DNA of 64,000 nt. It comes from Calothrix sp. NIES-2098 (GTDB taxonomy: Bacteria; Cyanobacteriota; Cyanobacteriia; Cyanobacteriales; Nostocaceae). The position numbers and the translations under genes were made by a program. This document shows positions 44,154 through 52,747 of this stretch, piece by piece; position 1 is the first letter of the stretch; the number at the start of each line of letters is the position of its first letter. The notes below the pieces were generated by a model. It saw nothing but the letters and a program-made list of their open reading frames with translations. It made no database searches and was not told the DNA's origin. The DNA is taken from positions 2,850,001 through 2,914,000 of the forward strand of contig AP018172.1 in NCBI GenBank assembly GCA_002368175.1, read 5' to 3'.

Positions 44154-44939
44154 TTACCCAAACAAATCCGCATCGGCACGTAGAAGATTAGGTATAATCG
44201 GGCGGTTGAGCCAATGCCCATCGGATTGTTGGATGGTGGTTAAAAAGCTCGAACGCACGTATTTATAACGCGCCGTTACCGTATCTTCTGGTTCCACTTT
44301 GATGTATAAACCTTCCATCAAAGAACTTTGGTCAGTTTGTTTGAGGGAACGTTCAACATCGAGTCCTTTTTCCTGACAAATTTCGCGGAAATGTTGCAGA
44401 TATGCAGGGGTTTGATAATGAGATTCACCCAGCAATCCCAGCAGTTGTTTATAAGATTGGAGTTTGCCAGAAAACAGTACTGGTACAGAAACTAAAGGCA
44501 ATCCAGATAGTAACTGCTGACGGCTTTTGGTGCTGAGAAATACTTGCTTTTCTAAATCCAGCACATCGTATTCTAGAAAGTAGTGGGGTAAAGCATCATA
44601 AAATACCGTGTGCTTGGCATACAGCCATTCTCCAAAGAGAATATAGCGACTTCCCAATACTTGCCAAAATGCTAAGGCGTGAGTATTTGCCCACTGTTTG
44701 AACAAGTTGAAATGCTTTTCTCGCACTCCACCTGTTAAATAATGTCCCCGGCTTTGCAGTCGAATTTGACCATCAGCCGCAAAACTAATTGCAGCATTTG
44801 CACCATCAACTTTTTCTTCAACTACTACGTACTGTTCTTTAATTGCATCAAAGGGAATACTATCGAGGTCTTCATCCCCAGGTTGCAACCGCGAACCCTC
44901 AATGTGATGGGTACGCGGATATTTATAAATTTGTTCCAT
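44154..44939 (-). CDS. RNA ligase, first gene of RNA-repair operon
   Basis: A 261-residue RNA ligase. Motif I EEKVDGAN has the adenylylated Lys43; QSRGHY and GEWLYAKHTVFYD follow as motif Ia/III; YDVLDLEKQVFLST, MEGLYIKVE (motif IV) and TARYKYVR (motif V) are in order. I chose ATG 44939; the longer frame to 44963 starts with TTG. It should join the RNA ends prepared by the downstream kinase and EEP/2H protein. It differs from the orphan ligase at 11744-12514 (different motif III and V spacing) and is closer to the T4 Rnl2-like group. Confidence 0.85.
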   Translation of the reverse strand: MEQIYKYPRTHHIEGSRLQPGDEDLDSIPFDAIKEQYVVVEEKVDGANAAISFAADGQIRLQSRGHYLTGGVREKHFNLFKQWANTHALAFWQVLGSRYILFGEWLYAKHTVFYDALPHYFLEYDVLDLEKQVFLSTKSRQQLLSGLPLVSVPVLFSGKLQSYKQLLGLLGESHYQTPAYLQHFREICQEKGLDVERSLKQTDQSSLMEGLYIKVEPEDTVTARYKYVRSSFLTTIQQSDGHWLNRPIIPNLLRADADLFG

Positions 44940-45082
44940 GACTTTATACCTTGGCGACTGCAATCAAATAATTTCGCGACGAACTGAAACGAACAAGCAA
45001 CAGAGGATTGCTAGCATTCGTCATTGAACTGAATTTGATTGAGACGAGGGACTACATATGCTTTTACCGTAGTTTTCCAAGA

Positions 45083-45100
45083 GTATTACTTTTATAATAC
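45083..45100 (-). promoter_or_regulatory. Palindromic operator candidate (GTATTA-N6-TAATAC), copy 3
   Basis: A perfect GTATTA-CTTTTA-TAATAC. It lies 144 bp before the RNA ligase start and 136 bp before the divergent LRV gene, so it could serve either. Same core and spacer as at 12536-12553. Confidence 0.6.
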
Positions 45101-45236
45101 ATATACTTCGCAAGCTGAGGCAATGTTTCCGGAGGCATCCCGAAGGATTATTGACAGTCTATCTATAGTCGTTAAATTAATAGTGCCTTGAGATTTTGGG
45201 AAAGCTAATTTTATATCTAAAATCTCAGTCTTAACT

Positions 45237-46706
45237 ATGCTTGATAACAAAGATTTGGCAATTGCCTCTGCTGATGATACCTCAACTGAGGTGCTTGAGG
45301 AGTTATCTTCACATCCTCAGCCAGAAGTTCGCGAGGCTGTAGCTAGAAATCCGAATACACCAACGGAAACACTGCTCAAATTAGGTAAAGAATTTCCAGA
45401 CGCGATAACTGCAAACCCGATTTTTAATCTTTTGCTGCTAGAAAATCCTGAGAGTCATTTCGTTAGGCTTTCTTTAGCACGTAGCACAAAAACTAGCGAA
45501 CAGATGCTTGCTCGCTTATCCCAAATTGAGGATGAAAAAATTCTTTGTGCTGTGGCGGGAAATCCAAAGACACCTCTTCATATCCTAGAACAACTTGTAG
45601 AAAGCCCGCCTCCTTTCCGCGATGACGATGATGACTATTATGATGAAGATGAATTTGATTATAATCACCTATTTATCACCATCGCTCAAAATCCGAACAC
45701 TTCTGAATCGTTGTTGCTTAAACTAGCTAAGAAAGGACGCAGCGATGTCGAAATAGCGATCGCTCAGAACCCCAAAGCACCTTTATCTCTACTTGATAAG
45801 TTTGCTGATTGGAGAAATTCTTCTATGCATCAAGCACTTGCGCGAAATCCTAATACACCAAGCGCAATATTGGAAAAACTAGCAGGAGAAAATCCCAAAG
45901 AAATTCGTGAGATGGTCAAGAAGCATCCAAATGTTTCCGAAACTGCGATCGCCATCATCAATTTTATGGAGGGTAAACCTGGAACATCAATCGATTTGCT
46001 AGAACGGTTAGCCAGCGATCAACGAGCCTCTGTCCGGCTATTAGTTGCGGCTCATCCCTCAACCCCTGCAAAGGTTTTAGAAAAACTTGCGCAGGATACA
46101 GATGAAGATGTACCCTTCAAAGCTGCAAACCATCCCAATGCAACCTCTACCGTTATAGAATTTTTTGCAGATTTCTTGGTTAAGCAACGTCAACGAGTCT
46201 CGCCAGCTAATCTAGGCAAGATTGAAAAATATAAAGAAATTGCAGTTCGATTGGTGAGACGTTCTGACATCACTCCAAAAGTGTTAGAAAATCTGTTGCA
46301 GATGAATGAATGCGTTGTAATGGAGGCGATCGCATCTTCTTTAAGAACACCACCCACTATGCTGCTTACACTTATAGACTATCAAGCTCCGTCTAGCGTA
46401 CAGGTTATTTTTCTCCTAAGTCTCGCTCAAAACCCGAATACACCTTCAGAGGGACTGGAGAAGCTTTATTTAAAAATCAACCAAACCCAGCATTTTAATA
46501 CGATTGATGCTCTACGCGCTATTGCTATTCATCCCAATACACCTGTCAATGTGCTAGAACAACTCGCAGTTCATTCCTATGACCATATTCGGGCGGCTGT
46601 TGTCACAAATGTCAACACACCGATTTCAATTTTGGAGCAGTTAAGCAATAATTCCCAAGACAGGGTTAGTAATATTGCAAAACAAGCGCTGAAGGCAAGA
46701 GTTTGA
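45237..46706 (+). CDS. Leucine-rich variant (LRV)-repeat protein
   Basis: A 489-residue soluble protein built from repeats of about 24-40 residues: REAVARNPNTPTETLLKLGKE, VAGNPKTPLHILEQLVE, IAQNPNTSESLLLKLAKKG, ALARNPNTPSAILEKLAGE, LVAAHPSTPAKVLEKLAQD, AIHPNTPVNVLEQLAVH. The A-x-NP-N-TP-x-x-L-x-x-L pattern is that of the LRV fold known from Azotobacter nif-linked and many cyanobacterial proteins, usually a protein-binding scaffold. Segment RDDDDDYYDEDE-like at about 122-135 is acidic. It is divergent from the RNA-repair operon and may share its regulatory region; no function is known. Confidence 0.8.
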   Translation: MLDNKDLAIASADDTSTEVLEELSSHPQPEVREAVARNPNTPTETLLKLGKEFPDAITANPIFNLLLLENPESHFVRLSLARSTKTSEQMLARLSQIEDEKILCAVAGNPKTPLHILEQLVESPPPFRDDDDDYYDEDEFDYNHLFITIAQNPNTSESLLLKLAKKGRSDVEIAIAQNPKAPLSLLDKFADWRNSSMHQALARNPNTPSAILEKLAGENPKEIREMVKKHPNVSETAIAIINFMEGKPGTSIDLLERLASDQRASVRLLVAAHPSTPAKVLEKLAQDTDEDVPFKAANHPNATSTVIEFFADFLVKQRQRVSPANLGKIEKYKEIAVRLVRRSDITPKVLENLLQMNECVVMEAIASSLRTPPTMLLTLIDYQAPSSVQVIFLLSLAQNPNTPSEGLEKLYLKINQTQHFNTIDALRAIAIHPNTPVNVLEQLAVHSYDHIRAAVVTNVNTPISILEQLSNNSQDRVSNIAKQALKARV

Positions 46707-46877
46707 TTGCTATATTATCTGAGTAAATTGGATAATTTATTTTTTGGAAATCCCTTATCCACAATTAACGTGAGTTCAATAAAAATAACACTCCGGTGGA
46801 TAGAAGAGACAGTTAATAGAGTATGGGACATTACAATTGGGAATTTATAGAAAAGACAAAATCTGTAGACTAGCCTA

Positions 46878-48137
46878 ATGAGCAAACGAGTAATTGTAGT
46901 TGGGGCTGGATTGGCAGGACTGACGGTTGCTTATGAACTGGTTCTTGCTGGGTTTGATGTGCAAATTTTTGAAGCCCGATCGCGAGTTGGAGGACGAGTC
47001 CAAACGGCGTTTTTGACAGCAGAACAGTATGGTGAATTGGGTGCAGAGTTTGTTGACGATAACCATACAGCATTGATGTCTTATGCGACTCAATTCAACC
47101 TCAAACTTGAGCCTGCTATTACCTTTCCAAGTGACCTCTGCTATTACATAGATGGTAATTTCCAACCTCAAAAAACGCTGACTGCTCAACAACAAGCTGC
47201 TTTAAATGATGTATATCAAAAGTTAGATGAATTATTGGAACAGCAGGCCGATCCAGCCCAAACATTAACTCAGTGGCTTACCGCAAATTCGATTGCTCCC
47301 TTTGCCTGCAAAGTTGTTCGTCAGCAATCCTACGGTTTGTATGCTGCCGATCCAGAGGCCATTGGAGTTGGCTTTTTTGCTTACAGTGGTACAACAGGCG
47401 ATCGCAGTCTGCGAATTCAAGGTGGTAGTACTCAACTTGCAACTGCATTTGCTCGCTTTTTAGGCGATCGCATCCATCTCAACACCCCTGTTGTGCGGAT
47501 TCAACAGCAAGAACAAACTGTTGCTGTGACTCTCAATACTCTTCAGGGACAGGTGGAAGTATTTGGCGACTGGATTGTGGTGACAGTTCCTTGGAGTGTC
47601 TTGCGTCATTTGTCGATTGAAGTTCCGTTGTCACAGGTACAACGAGAGGCGATCGCTCGCTTGCCTTATGGGGTATCAATAAAGACTTTACTTCAGTACT
47701 CTCACCGTTTCTGGCGGCAATTAAATTGGGGGTTAGTCGTAGGAGACACACCTTATCAAACAGTCTGGGAATCTACAGTAGCTCAGGCTCAGGAAGCGGG
47801 AATTCTTGCTTGTACGAGTAGCGGGACACCTAGCCGAAATGTTGCAGGACACGCTGTTGAGTTAGCACAACAAACAGTATCTACGCTCTATCCAAATGCT
47901 CCGGAAGCGATCTCAACTGCAACTCATGACTGGGGTGCCGATCCTTGGTCGCAGGGTGCTTACTGCTACTTCGCTCCATCAGACTTGAAAACCTGGCGTT
48001 CTGACTTATCGTACTCTGCTGGACGACTCATTTTTGCAGGAGAACATACTGCTCCGGTTGAATTTTGTGGTTATATGGAGGGAGCGATTCGTAGCGGACA
48101 ACGAGCAGCAGAGCAAATTTTAGCTTTCACTATTTGA
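46878..48137 (+). CDS. Flavin-containing amine oxidase family protein
   Basis: A 419-residue flavoprotein. FAD-binding VIVVGAGLAGLTVAYEL (4-20), the following EARSRVGGRVQT (32-43), the DWIVVTVPWSVL substrate-domain stretch and the C-terminal FAGEHTAPVEFCGYMEGAIRSGQRAA. This is the monoamine/polyamine oxidase layout; it should oxidise an amine or amino acid to an imine and make H2O2. It is followed 13 bp later by the small membrane protein at 48151, so they are one operon. There is no signal peptide. Confidence 0.85.
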   Translation: MSKRVIVVGAGLAGLTVAYELVLAGFDVQIFEARSRVGGRVQTAFLTAEQYGELGAEFVDDNHTALMSYATQFNLKLEPAITFPSDLCYYIDGNFQPQKTLTAQQQAALNDVYQKLDELLEQQADPAQTLTQWLTANSIAPFACKVVRQQSYGLYAADPEAIGVGFFAYSGTTGDRSLRIQGGSTQLATAFARFLGDRIHLNTPVVRIQQQEQTVAVTLNTLQGQVEVFGDWIVVTVPWSVLRHLSIEVPLSQVQREAIARLPYGVSIKTLLQYSHRFWRQLNWGLVVGDTPYQTVWESTVAQAQEAGILACTSSGTPSRNVAGHAVELAQQTVSTLYPNAPEAISTATHDWGADPWSQGAYCYFAPSDLKTWRSDLSYSAGRLIFAGEHTAPVEFCGYMEGAIRSGQRAAEQILAFTI

Positions 48138-48150
48138 TATTAATAAAATT

Positions 48151-48552
48151 ATGCTCCAATCCCGATGGTTTAAAATATTGCGTTCTCTGGGATTAGAGTT
48201 TTGGTTGCCTTTACCTCTGTTAGGATTAGCTTTTTGGTTGGGATGCGGGTTTGTGATGGATGGGGTGTTAACTCGCTCTCACCAAACCATGAGATACCTA
48301 AAGGTTGATGCTCAATTGACGAAGCAGCCTAACAGAACCGTGCTGTCAATCCAACCAGAAATCAACAAGCGTTTAGGTATTTCCAGAGTGAAAGTCAAGA
48401 CAGATTCCCCAGTGGTCAAGGAATTACAATTTGAATTTTTCGTCACAGATTTAACTCAACTGGAAGCCGCAATCAGCCAAGAGTTAGGATTACCTGTTGA
48501 GGATGTGAGGAAATTGATGCAACATCAACCCCTGCGGCGAATTCAAAATTGA
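48151..48552 (+). CDS. Conserved cyanobacterial membrane-anchored protein (paralogue of 16626-17012)
   Basis: A 133-residue protein with an N-terminal membrane segment (LGLEFWLPLPLLGLAFWLGCGF, about 14-35) and a soluble tail with SRVKVKTDSPVVKELQFEFFV and QELGLPVEDVRKLMQHQP. It is a paralogue of the gene at 16626. Function unknown. It follows the amine oxidase gene by 13 bp on the same strand, which suggests cotranscription, while the other copy is next to rppAB. Confidence 0.75.
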   Translation: MLQSRWFKILRSLGLEFWLPLPLLGLAFWLGCGFVMDGVLTRSHQTMRYLKVDAQLTKQPNRTVLSIQPEINKRLGISRVKVKTDSPVVKELQFEFFVTDLTQLEAAISQELGLPVEDVRKLMQHQPLRRIQN

Positions 48553-48574
48553 AGACTCACAGGTAAATCTGGTT

Positions 48575-48901
48575 TTAATTGGACTCTGGATTTTTTTTGA
48601 ACTTTTGCACTAATAGTTGTACAGCCAAAGCCAACAGACCAACGGCGACGAGAGCAAATATTCCCGAACCCAAGGCGACTAAGCCGACTACCAATGTCCG
48701 AACGGCGGAGGTTAGTCTAACCACTAATTGATTATCTGAATGGATGGGTTTGTTCGCAAAACTTGTGGCGATCGCAATCATCAGCGAATATAGTGCGTAT
48801 CCTAATCCCCCAGAAATTATCGCTCCAGTTACACAGCGTAACGGACTGGTTTGTACTTGTGCTTGAGCATCTGGTTGAGGAAGTGAATTTGGATCGGTCA
48901 T
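48575..48901 (-). CDS. DUF3082 family membrane protein
   Basis: A 108-residue protein with two hydrophobic helices (CVTGAIISGGLGYALYSLMIAIA, about 24-46, and TLVVGLVALGSGIFALVAVGLLALAVQLLV, about 70-98) and a Pro/Gln-rich N-terminus. It fits DUF3082, a cyanobacterial and plastid family of unknown function. It lies 25 bp downstream of ispE on the same strand, so it belongs to the rsmA-ispE operon. Confidence 0.8.
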   Translation of the reverse strand: MTDPNSLPQPDAQAQVQTSPLRCVTGAIISGGLGYALYSLMIAIATSFANKPIHSDNQLVVRLTSAVRTLVVGLVALGSGIFALVAVGLLALAVQLLVQKFKKNPESN

Positions 48902-48925
48902 ACAATTTTGGATTTTGGATTTTAC

Positions 48926-49879
48926 TTAAACTGAGGATGCGATTTTAATTCCATGTGTAGCTGTTCGCGTCACAAATAATTCTAGATCTTCATCAGGAAT
49001 AGCGGCTCTTATTTGTTGCTTAACTACTTCTGCTTGCTGTTGCGATTCAACCAAAGCAAAAACTGTTGGGCCGGAACCAGACATCATCGTTCCTAAAACA
49101 CCTTCCTGTGACGCAAACAATTCTCGCAGTTGCAGAACTTGGGGATATTCTGGTAAGACTACACGCTCTAGATCGTTATGCAATTTTTGAGCGATGTCTG
49201 CTGCATCTTTATTGGCTATGGCTTTCACTATCGGCCCGGAGTGAACTGCATTAGCACGAGCGATTAAGTCGGCATTATCTTTTATATATGTATTACCAAA
49301 CTGCTGCCGATAAGTTTTGTACGCCCAAGCAGTGGAAACTTCTAAGCTCCGATATTTCGCCAATACTATATATATATTGTCTAAACTCGGCAGGGGAGAA
49401 AGTTGTTCGCCTCTACCTGTAGCAATTACCGTTCCACCTGCGATACAGAAGGGTACGTCTGAACCTAAGATTGCTCCTAATTCTTCGAGTTCTGTTTGAG
49501 TTAACCCCAAATTCCAGAGTAAATCTATCCCTACCAACACTGCTGCGGCGTTTGTCGAACCTCCAGCCAACCCAGCTGCTACCGGAATATGCTTGTCGAT
49601 GGTAATTTCTACTCCACCATACTTGGCAAAGGTATCTGGAAATTCCTTCACCATGAGTTCAGCTGCACGGTAAGCCAGATTACTTTTATCTGTAGGTACT
49701 TGTGGGTGTTGGCTGTGGACGCGAATATTGTCTGTGCTAAGAGAACGCACGCTAATCTGGTCTGCGAGTTCGATACTTTGCAGTATCATCGCTAACTCAT
49801 GAAATCCATCCGGGCGATCGCCAATGATTTCCAGATACAAGTTGATTTTAGCAGGGGCAATTAAGCTGTAAGAACGCAT
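48926..49879 (-). CDS. ispE: 4-diphosphocytidyl-2-C-methyl-D-erythritol kinase
   Basis: A 317-residue GHMP kinase. Start ATG 49879 gives the conserved N-terminus SLIAPAKINLYLEIIGDRPDGFHEL; a longer frame upstream adds 11 residues without support. ATP motif PVAAGLAGGSTNAAAVL (about 93-109) and the C-terminal GTMMSGSGPTVFALVE are as expected for IspE, which phosphorylates CDP-methylerythritol in the MEP pathway of isoprenoid synthesis. It follows rsmA by about 50 bp, a gene pair common in cyanobacteria. Confidence 0.92.
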   Translation of the reverse strand: MRSYSLIAPAKINLYLEIIGDRPDGFHELAMILQSIELADQISVRSLSTDNIRVHSQHPQVPTDKSNLAYRAAELMVKEFPDTFAKYGGVEITIDKHIPVAAGLAGGSTNAAAVLVGIDLLWNLGLTQTELEELGAILGSDVPFCIAGGTVIATGRGEQLSPLPSLDNIYIVLAKYRSLEVSTAWAYKTYRQQFGNTYIKDNADLIARANAVHSGPIVKAIANKDAADIAQKLHNDLERVVLPEYPQVLQLRELFASQEGVLGTMMSGSGPTVFALVESQQQAEVVKQQIRAAIPDEDLELFVTRTATHGIKIASSV

Positions 49880-49926
49880 TTTCAAAAGGATGAAGGATAA
49901 AGGATGAAGCATGAAGTATGAAAGTT

Positions 49927-50754
49927 TTAGCCTTCAGACTTCAGACTTCCTACTTCATTAGCTAGAGTCACCCATTGGGAGACGCTGAGGTCTTCAGCGC
50001 GTACTTGGGGATTTATCTCTAATTGTTCCAGTAAGTGGGTCAGGCGATCGCGTTCTACTACTGGTTGTAAATTATTTCGTAACATTTTCCGCTTCGCCCC
50101 AAATCCTAGCTTGATCAAATTCTCTAATTTTCGCGGGTCGATTGCTGGTGTTTCTATCTGTCGAGGACGCAACCTAACTACTGCTGAATCGACTTTTGGT
50201 GCAGGATGAAATGCACTTGCGGGTACTGTACAAATTAACTCACATTCTGCCAGATATTGCACCCTAACGCTCAACGCTCCAAAAGTTTTTGAACCTGCTT
50301 TCGCATACAACCTTTCTGCTACTTCTTTTTGCACTAATAATACTATTGAATCAAACGGTTGAGGATTGGGATTAGCAATCGTACCCAGGAGTTTTTCGAT
50401 TATCGGCCCGGTGATGTTATAGGGGATATTAGCAACTACTTTATTTTGATTTTGGAAATTAGGAAATGCTGCCAAGTTTTCATGTAAATCCAAAGTCAAA
50501 AAGTCCCCTTGTAATAGGAGAAAATTTTCTCTTTTACCTAATTGCTTTGCTAATAATGCACACAAATCCCGGTCGATTTCTACAGCCACTAACGATTGCA
50601 CAAAAGGTAATAAACGACGAGTCAGAATACCCGTTCCCGGGCCAATCTCCAGAACGCGATCGCTCTCCTGACATTCCGCCGCCTTCACAATAGCGTCCAG
50701 AGCCTTCTCACTTTTGAGCCAATGCTGAGCAAAGACCTTGCGCGGTCGCACCAT
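49927..50754 (-). CDS. rsmA: 16S rRNA dimethyladenosine transferase RsmA (KsgA)
   Basis: A 275-residue methyltransferase: N-terminal RKVFAQHWLK, SAM motif I VLEIGPGTGILT (about 36-47), motif VVANIPYNITGPIIEKLL (catalytic N-x-P-Y), and a C-terminal helical domain with KRKMLRNNL. It dimethylates A1518 and A1519 of 16S rRNA. It starts the rsmA-ispE-DUF3082 operon; the stop is separated from ispE by about 47 bp of AAGGATGA-type low-complexity sequence. Confidence 0.92.
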   Translation of the reverse strand: MVRPRKVFAQHWLKSEKALDAIVKAAECQESDRVLEIGPGTGILTRRLLPFVQSLVAVEIDRDLCALLAKQLGKRENFLLLQGDFLTLDLHENLAAFPNFQNQNKVVANIPYNITGPIIEKLLGTIANPNPQPFDSIVLLVQKEVAERLYAKAGSKTFGALSVRVQYLAECELICTVPASAFHPAPKVDSAVVRLRPRQIETPAIDPRKLENLIKLGFGAKRKMLRNNLQPVVERDRLTHLLEQLEINPQVRAEDLSVSQWVTLANEVGSLKSEG

Positions 50755-51242
50755 CTATTTTACCCTCCCTGTATGCTTTCTAGCGTTTACCTGAAAATTC
50801 GTTTCTTACTTTTTTCTTACTTTTTACTACCCATTTTTGTCTCGTTTTCCTGGCTTGGCTATTGACTTTTGAGCTTAAATATGGTTAAAAATGCCTAAAT
50901 ATAGAAACCTGCCAGCGCGGGTTTTGATAGACTTAGATTCGCCATAAGACATCAGAAAATCAAACTTTAACCATTTTCTATGAAGATGCGAACAAAGTGA
51001 AATTTAGGCGATCGCTTATTATAACTTGATATTAATTAAGAGAATTTTTAAACGCAGAGGGGCACAGAGGTAGTGCAGAGTAACGCCAAGGTTTAGAAAT
51101 TTTATTCGTGACTATATTATGTAATTTCTCTCTGCGCCTCTGCGGCTCTGCGTGAGACAAAACTTTTATCGAAATCGGCCCCGATACCGTTGTATATATA
51201 TATGGTATTTTGGAAAAATCTGAGATAAACACTTAACCCACC
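50755..51242. other. Gene-free spacer with dispersed repeat
   Basis: About 490 bp. Contains an imperfect inverted repeat of the CTCTGCGCCTCTGCGG type (51051-51080 with 51129-51153), a class dispersed in Nostocales; related C/T-rich fragments occur at 56573 and 58970. The last 60 bp, with TATATATATATGG, may contain the promoter of the Trypco1 gene. Confidence 0.55.
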
Positions 51243-51632
51243 ATGCCAGAAACACCTTCAGATAGCATTTGGATTGTCACCGATGACACCCCTCAAATTT
51301 CCATTCCTGACGATACAAAAGGCGGTATTACTAGAGGAGGTGACTGGAGAGAAGAAACAAGAGAAACTACGAGTAGTAAAGGGGCTGGAGATGCAGTGAG
51401 AGTTAGCGCCCAAAAATTAGAGCAAGAAATGTCTCACTTTCTGCAAGTAGTAGGACGCTTATTCAGCCGTGCAGAACAGCAAGCTAAAGTTAACTCTGGG
51501 ATGCAGCTAGAAGAAATTGAACTCTCAGTAGAAATTAGTGGTGAAGGGGAAGTAAAGTTAATTGGCAGTGGTGCAAAAGCTAGCGGTAAAGGAGCAATTA
51601 AGCTGACCTTCAAACGACAAGAAGCAAAATGA
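51243..51632 (+). CDS. Trypsin-co-occurring domain 1 (Trypco1) protein
   Basis: A 129-residue protein with a Ser/Gly/Thr-rich N-terminal half and a C-terminal domain that fits Trypco1 (CU044_2847-type): HFLQVVGRLFSRAEQQ helix, then LEEIELSVEISGEGEV and the strand pair AKASGKGAIKLTFKR. These domains accompany trypsin-like and caspase-like effectors in predicted bacterial conflict systems. The caspase gene begins one base after its stop codon, so they form an operon, with Trypco1 first. Confidence 0.75.
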   Translation: MPETPSDSIWIVTDDTPQISIPDDTKGGITRGGDWREETRETTSSKGAGDAVRVSAQKLEQEMSHFLQVVGRLFSRAEQQAKVNSGMQLEEIELSVEISGEGEVKLIGSGAKASGKGAIKLTFKRQEAK

Positions 51633-51633
51633 G

Positions 51634-52074
51634 ATGGTGAAGAATTGGGCGATTGCAATTGGTATTAACCGATATGATTTACTGCAACCGCTAAAATATG
51701 CCCAGCGGGATGCACAGTTAATGCAGGAATTTCTCCGCAATGAAGCAGGGTTTGAGACGATATACTTTTTCTGTGATGACTCCCCTGATATTGCTGGGAA
51801 ATCGACTCGCCCCAACTGCACTAACTTACTGCGAATCTTGCGACAATTATTTGAAAATCCCTTCTTAGGTGCAGGAGATAACTTTTGGTTCTTCTTTAGT
51901 GGTCATGGCATACGCCACACTGACCGCGATTATCTCATGCCCTGTGATGGCGATCCAGAGGATATTGAAAACACCGCAATTTCCATTAACTCCAAGAAAT
52001 CATATTTGCTCTCTTACCCAACTCCGAAATGCTCTCATCGCTGCATTCCTCCCCTCAGCTTTACTGCGCATTAA
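51634..52074 (+). pseudogene. Truncated caspase-like (C14) peptidase
   Basis: A 146-codon frame. Residues 1-119 are a caspase/metacaspase p20: WAIAIGINRYD, LKYAQRDAQLMQEFLR, and the catalytic His91 in FFSGHGIRHTDRDYLMP. The sequence ends at about residue 119 (ENTAISIN); from about 51991 the frame runs into unrelated sequence that is the reverse of the 3' end of the Uma2 gene. The catalytic Cys and the rest of the domain are missing. So the gene is cut off, or was joined to the Uma2 gene by a deletion or insertion. It cannot be an active peptidase in this form. Confidence 0.85.
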
Positions 52075-52638
52075 GTATTCAGGAATAATTTGAGTAATCG
52101 GTAAATTAGGAAAAATAGCACTAGCTGTAGATGCTACATATTTACTATTAATCAAAACATTAATTTCTAGTTTATTTCCCTTCCATCGCCATAATTCTGG
52201 CACACCCAATACCTCATAATTATTAAACCGAGTGCGAGAGGTAATATCAATTTCAATTGCTAAATCAGGAGGCGGATCGACTGTTAAATCAATTCTATCT
52301 TTACCGCGTACAGCCGCTTCATTTTGAATGTAGAAACAATCATCAGGTTCTACTCCAGCATCCATTTGTTCTTGGTCAAAAGTAGTAGAACCTAAACTCC
52401 AAAATTCCATATCGAGTTCTTCTAATAAGATTTCCACCAAATTGCCAATAATTTTTTTACTTACCTCATGCTCTGGAAGTGGAGCCATGATTTCTAACAT
52501 TCCTTGACTGTAAGAGATGCGAGAATTGCGATTTTCACCCAATTCAGCCAAAAGAGCTTTGTATGCCGACCAGGATACATTTTTAATCAATAACTGATGA
52601 CCGACAGGTACAATTAGTTGGTTGAGTTGAAGTAACAT
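52000..52638 (-). CDS. Uma2 family (DUF820) PD-(D/E)XK endonuclease-fold protein
   Basis: A 212-residue protein of the Uma2 family, a large cyanobacterial expansion with a restriction-endonuclease fold. Motifs: SYSQGMLEIMAPLPEHE, then GVEPDDCFYI and PDLAIEIDITSRTR (the E-x-D / E-x-D-x-T active-site region), and a final YEVLGVPELWRW. The function is unknown; many copies look selfish or regulatory. Its stop lies within 10 bp of the point where the upstream caspase gene is broken, on the opposite strand. Confidence 0.85.
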   Translation of the reverse strand: MLLQLNQLIVPVGHQLLIKNVSWSAYKALLAELGENRNSRISYSQGMLEIMAPLPEHEVSKKIIGNLVEILLEELDMEFWSLGSTTFDQEQMDAGVEPDDCFYIQNEAAVRGKDRIDLTVDPPPDLAIEIDITSRTRFNNYEVLGVPELWRWKGNKLEINVLINSKYVASTASAIFPNLPITQIIPEYLMRSKAEGRNAAMRAFRSWVREQI

Positions 52639-52747
52639 AACTTGCCTCGCTTCTACAGTTCACCTAACTAGTACCCACTCAATCATATTTTATCTCATGT
52701 CAGAAGGGTCATTGCGATCGCACTTTTTCACTCCCAATTTTAATTGT

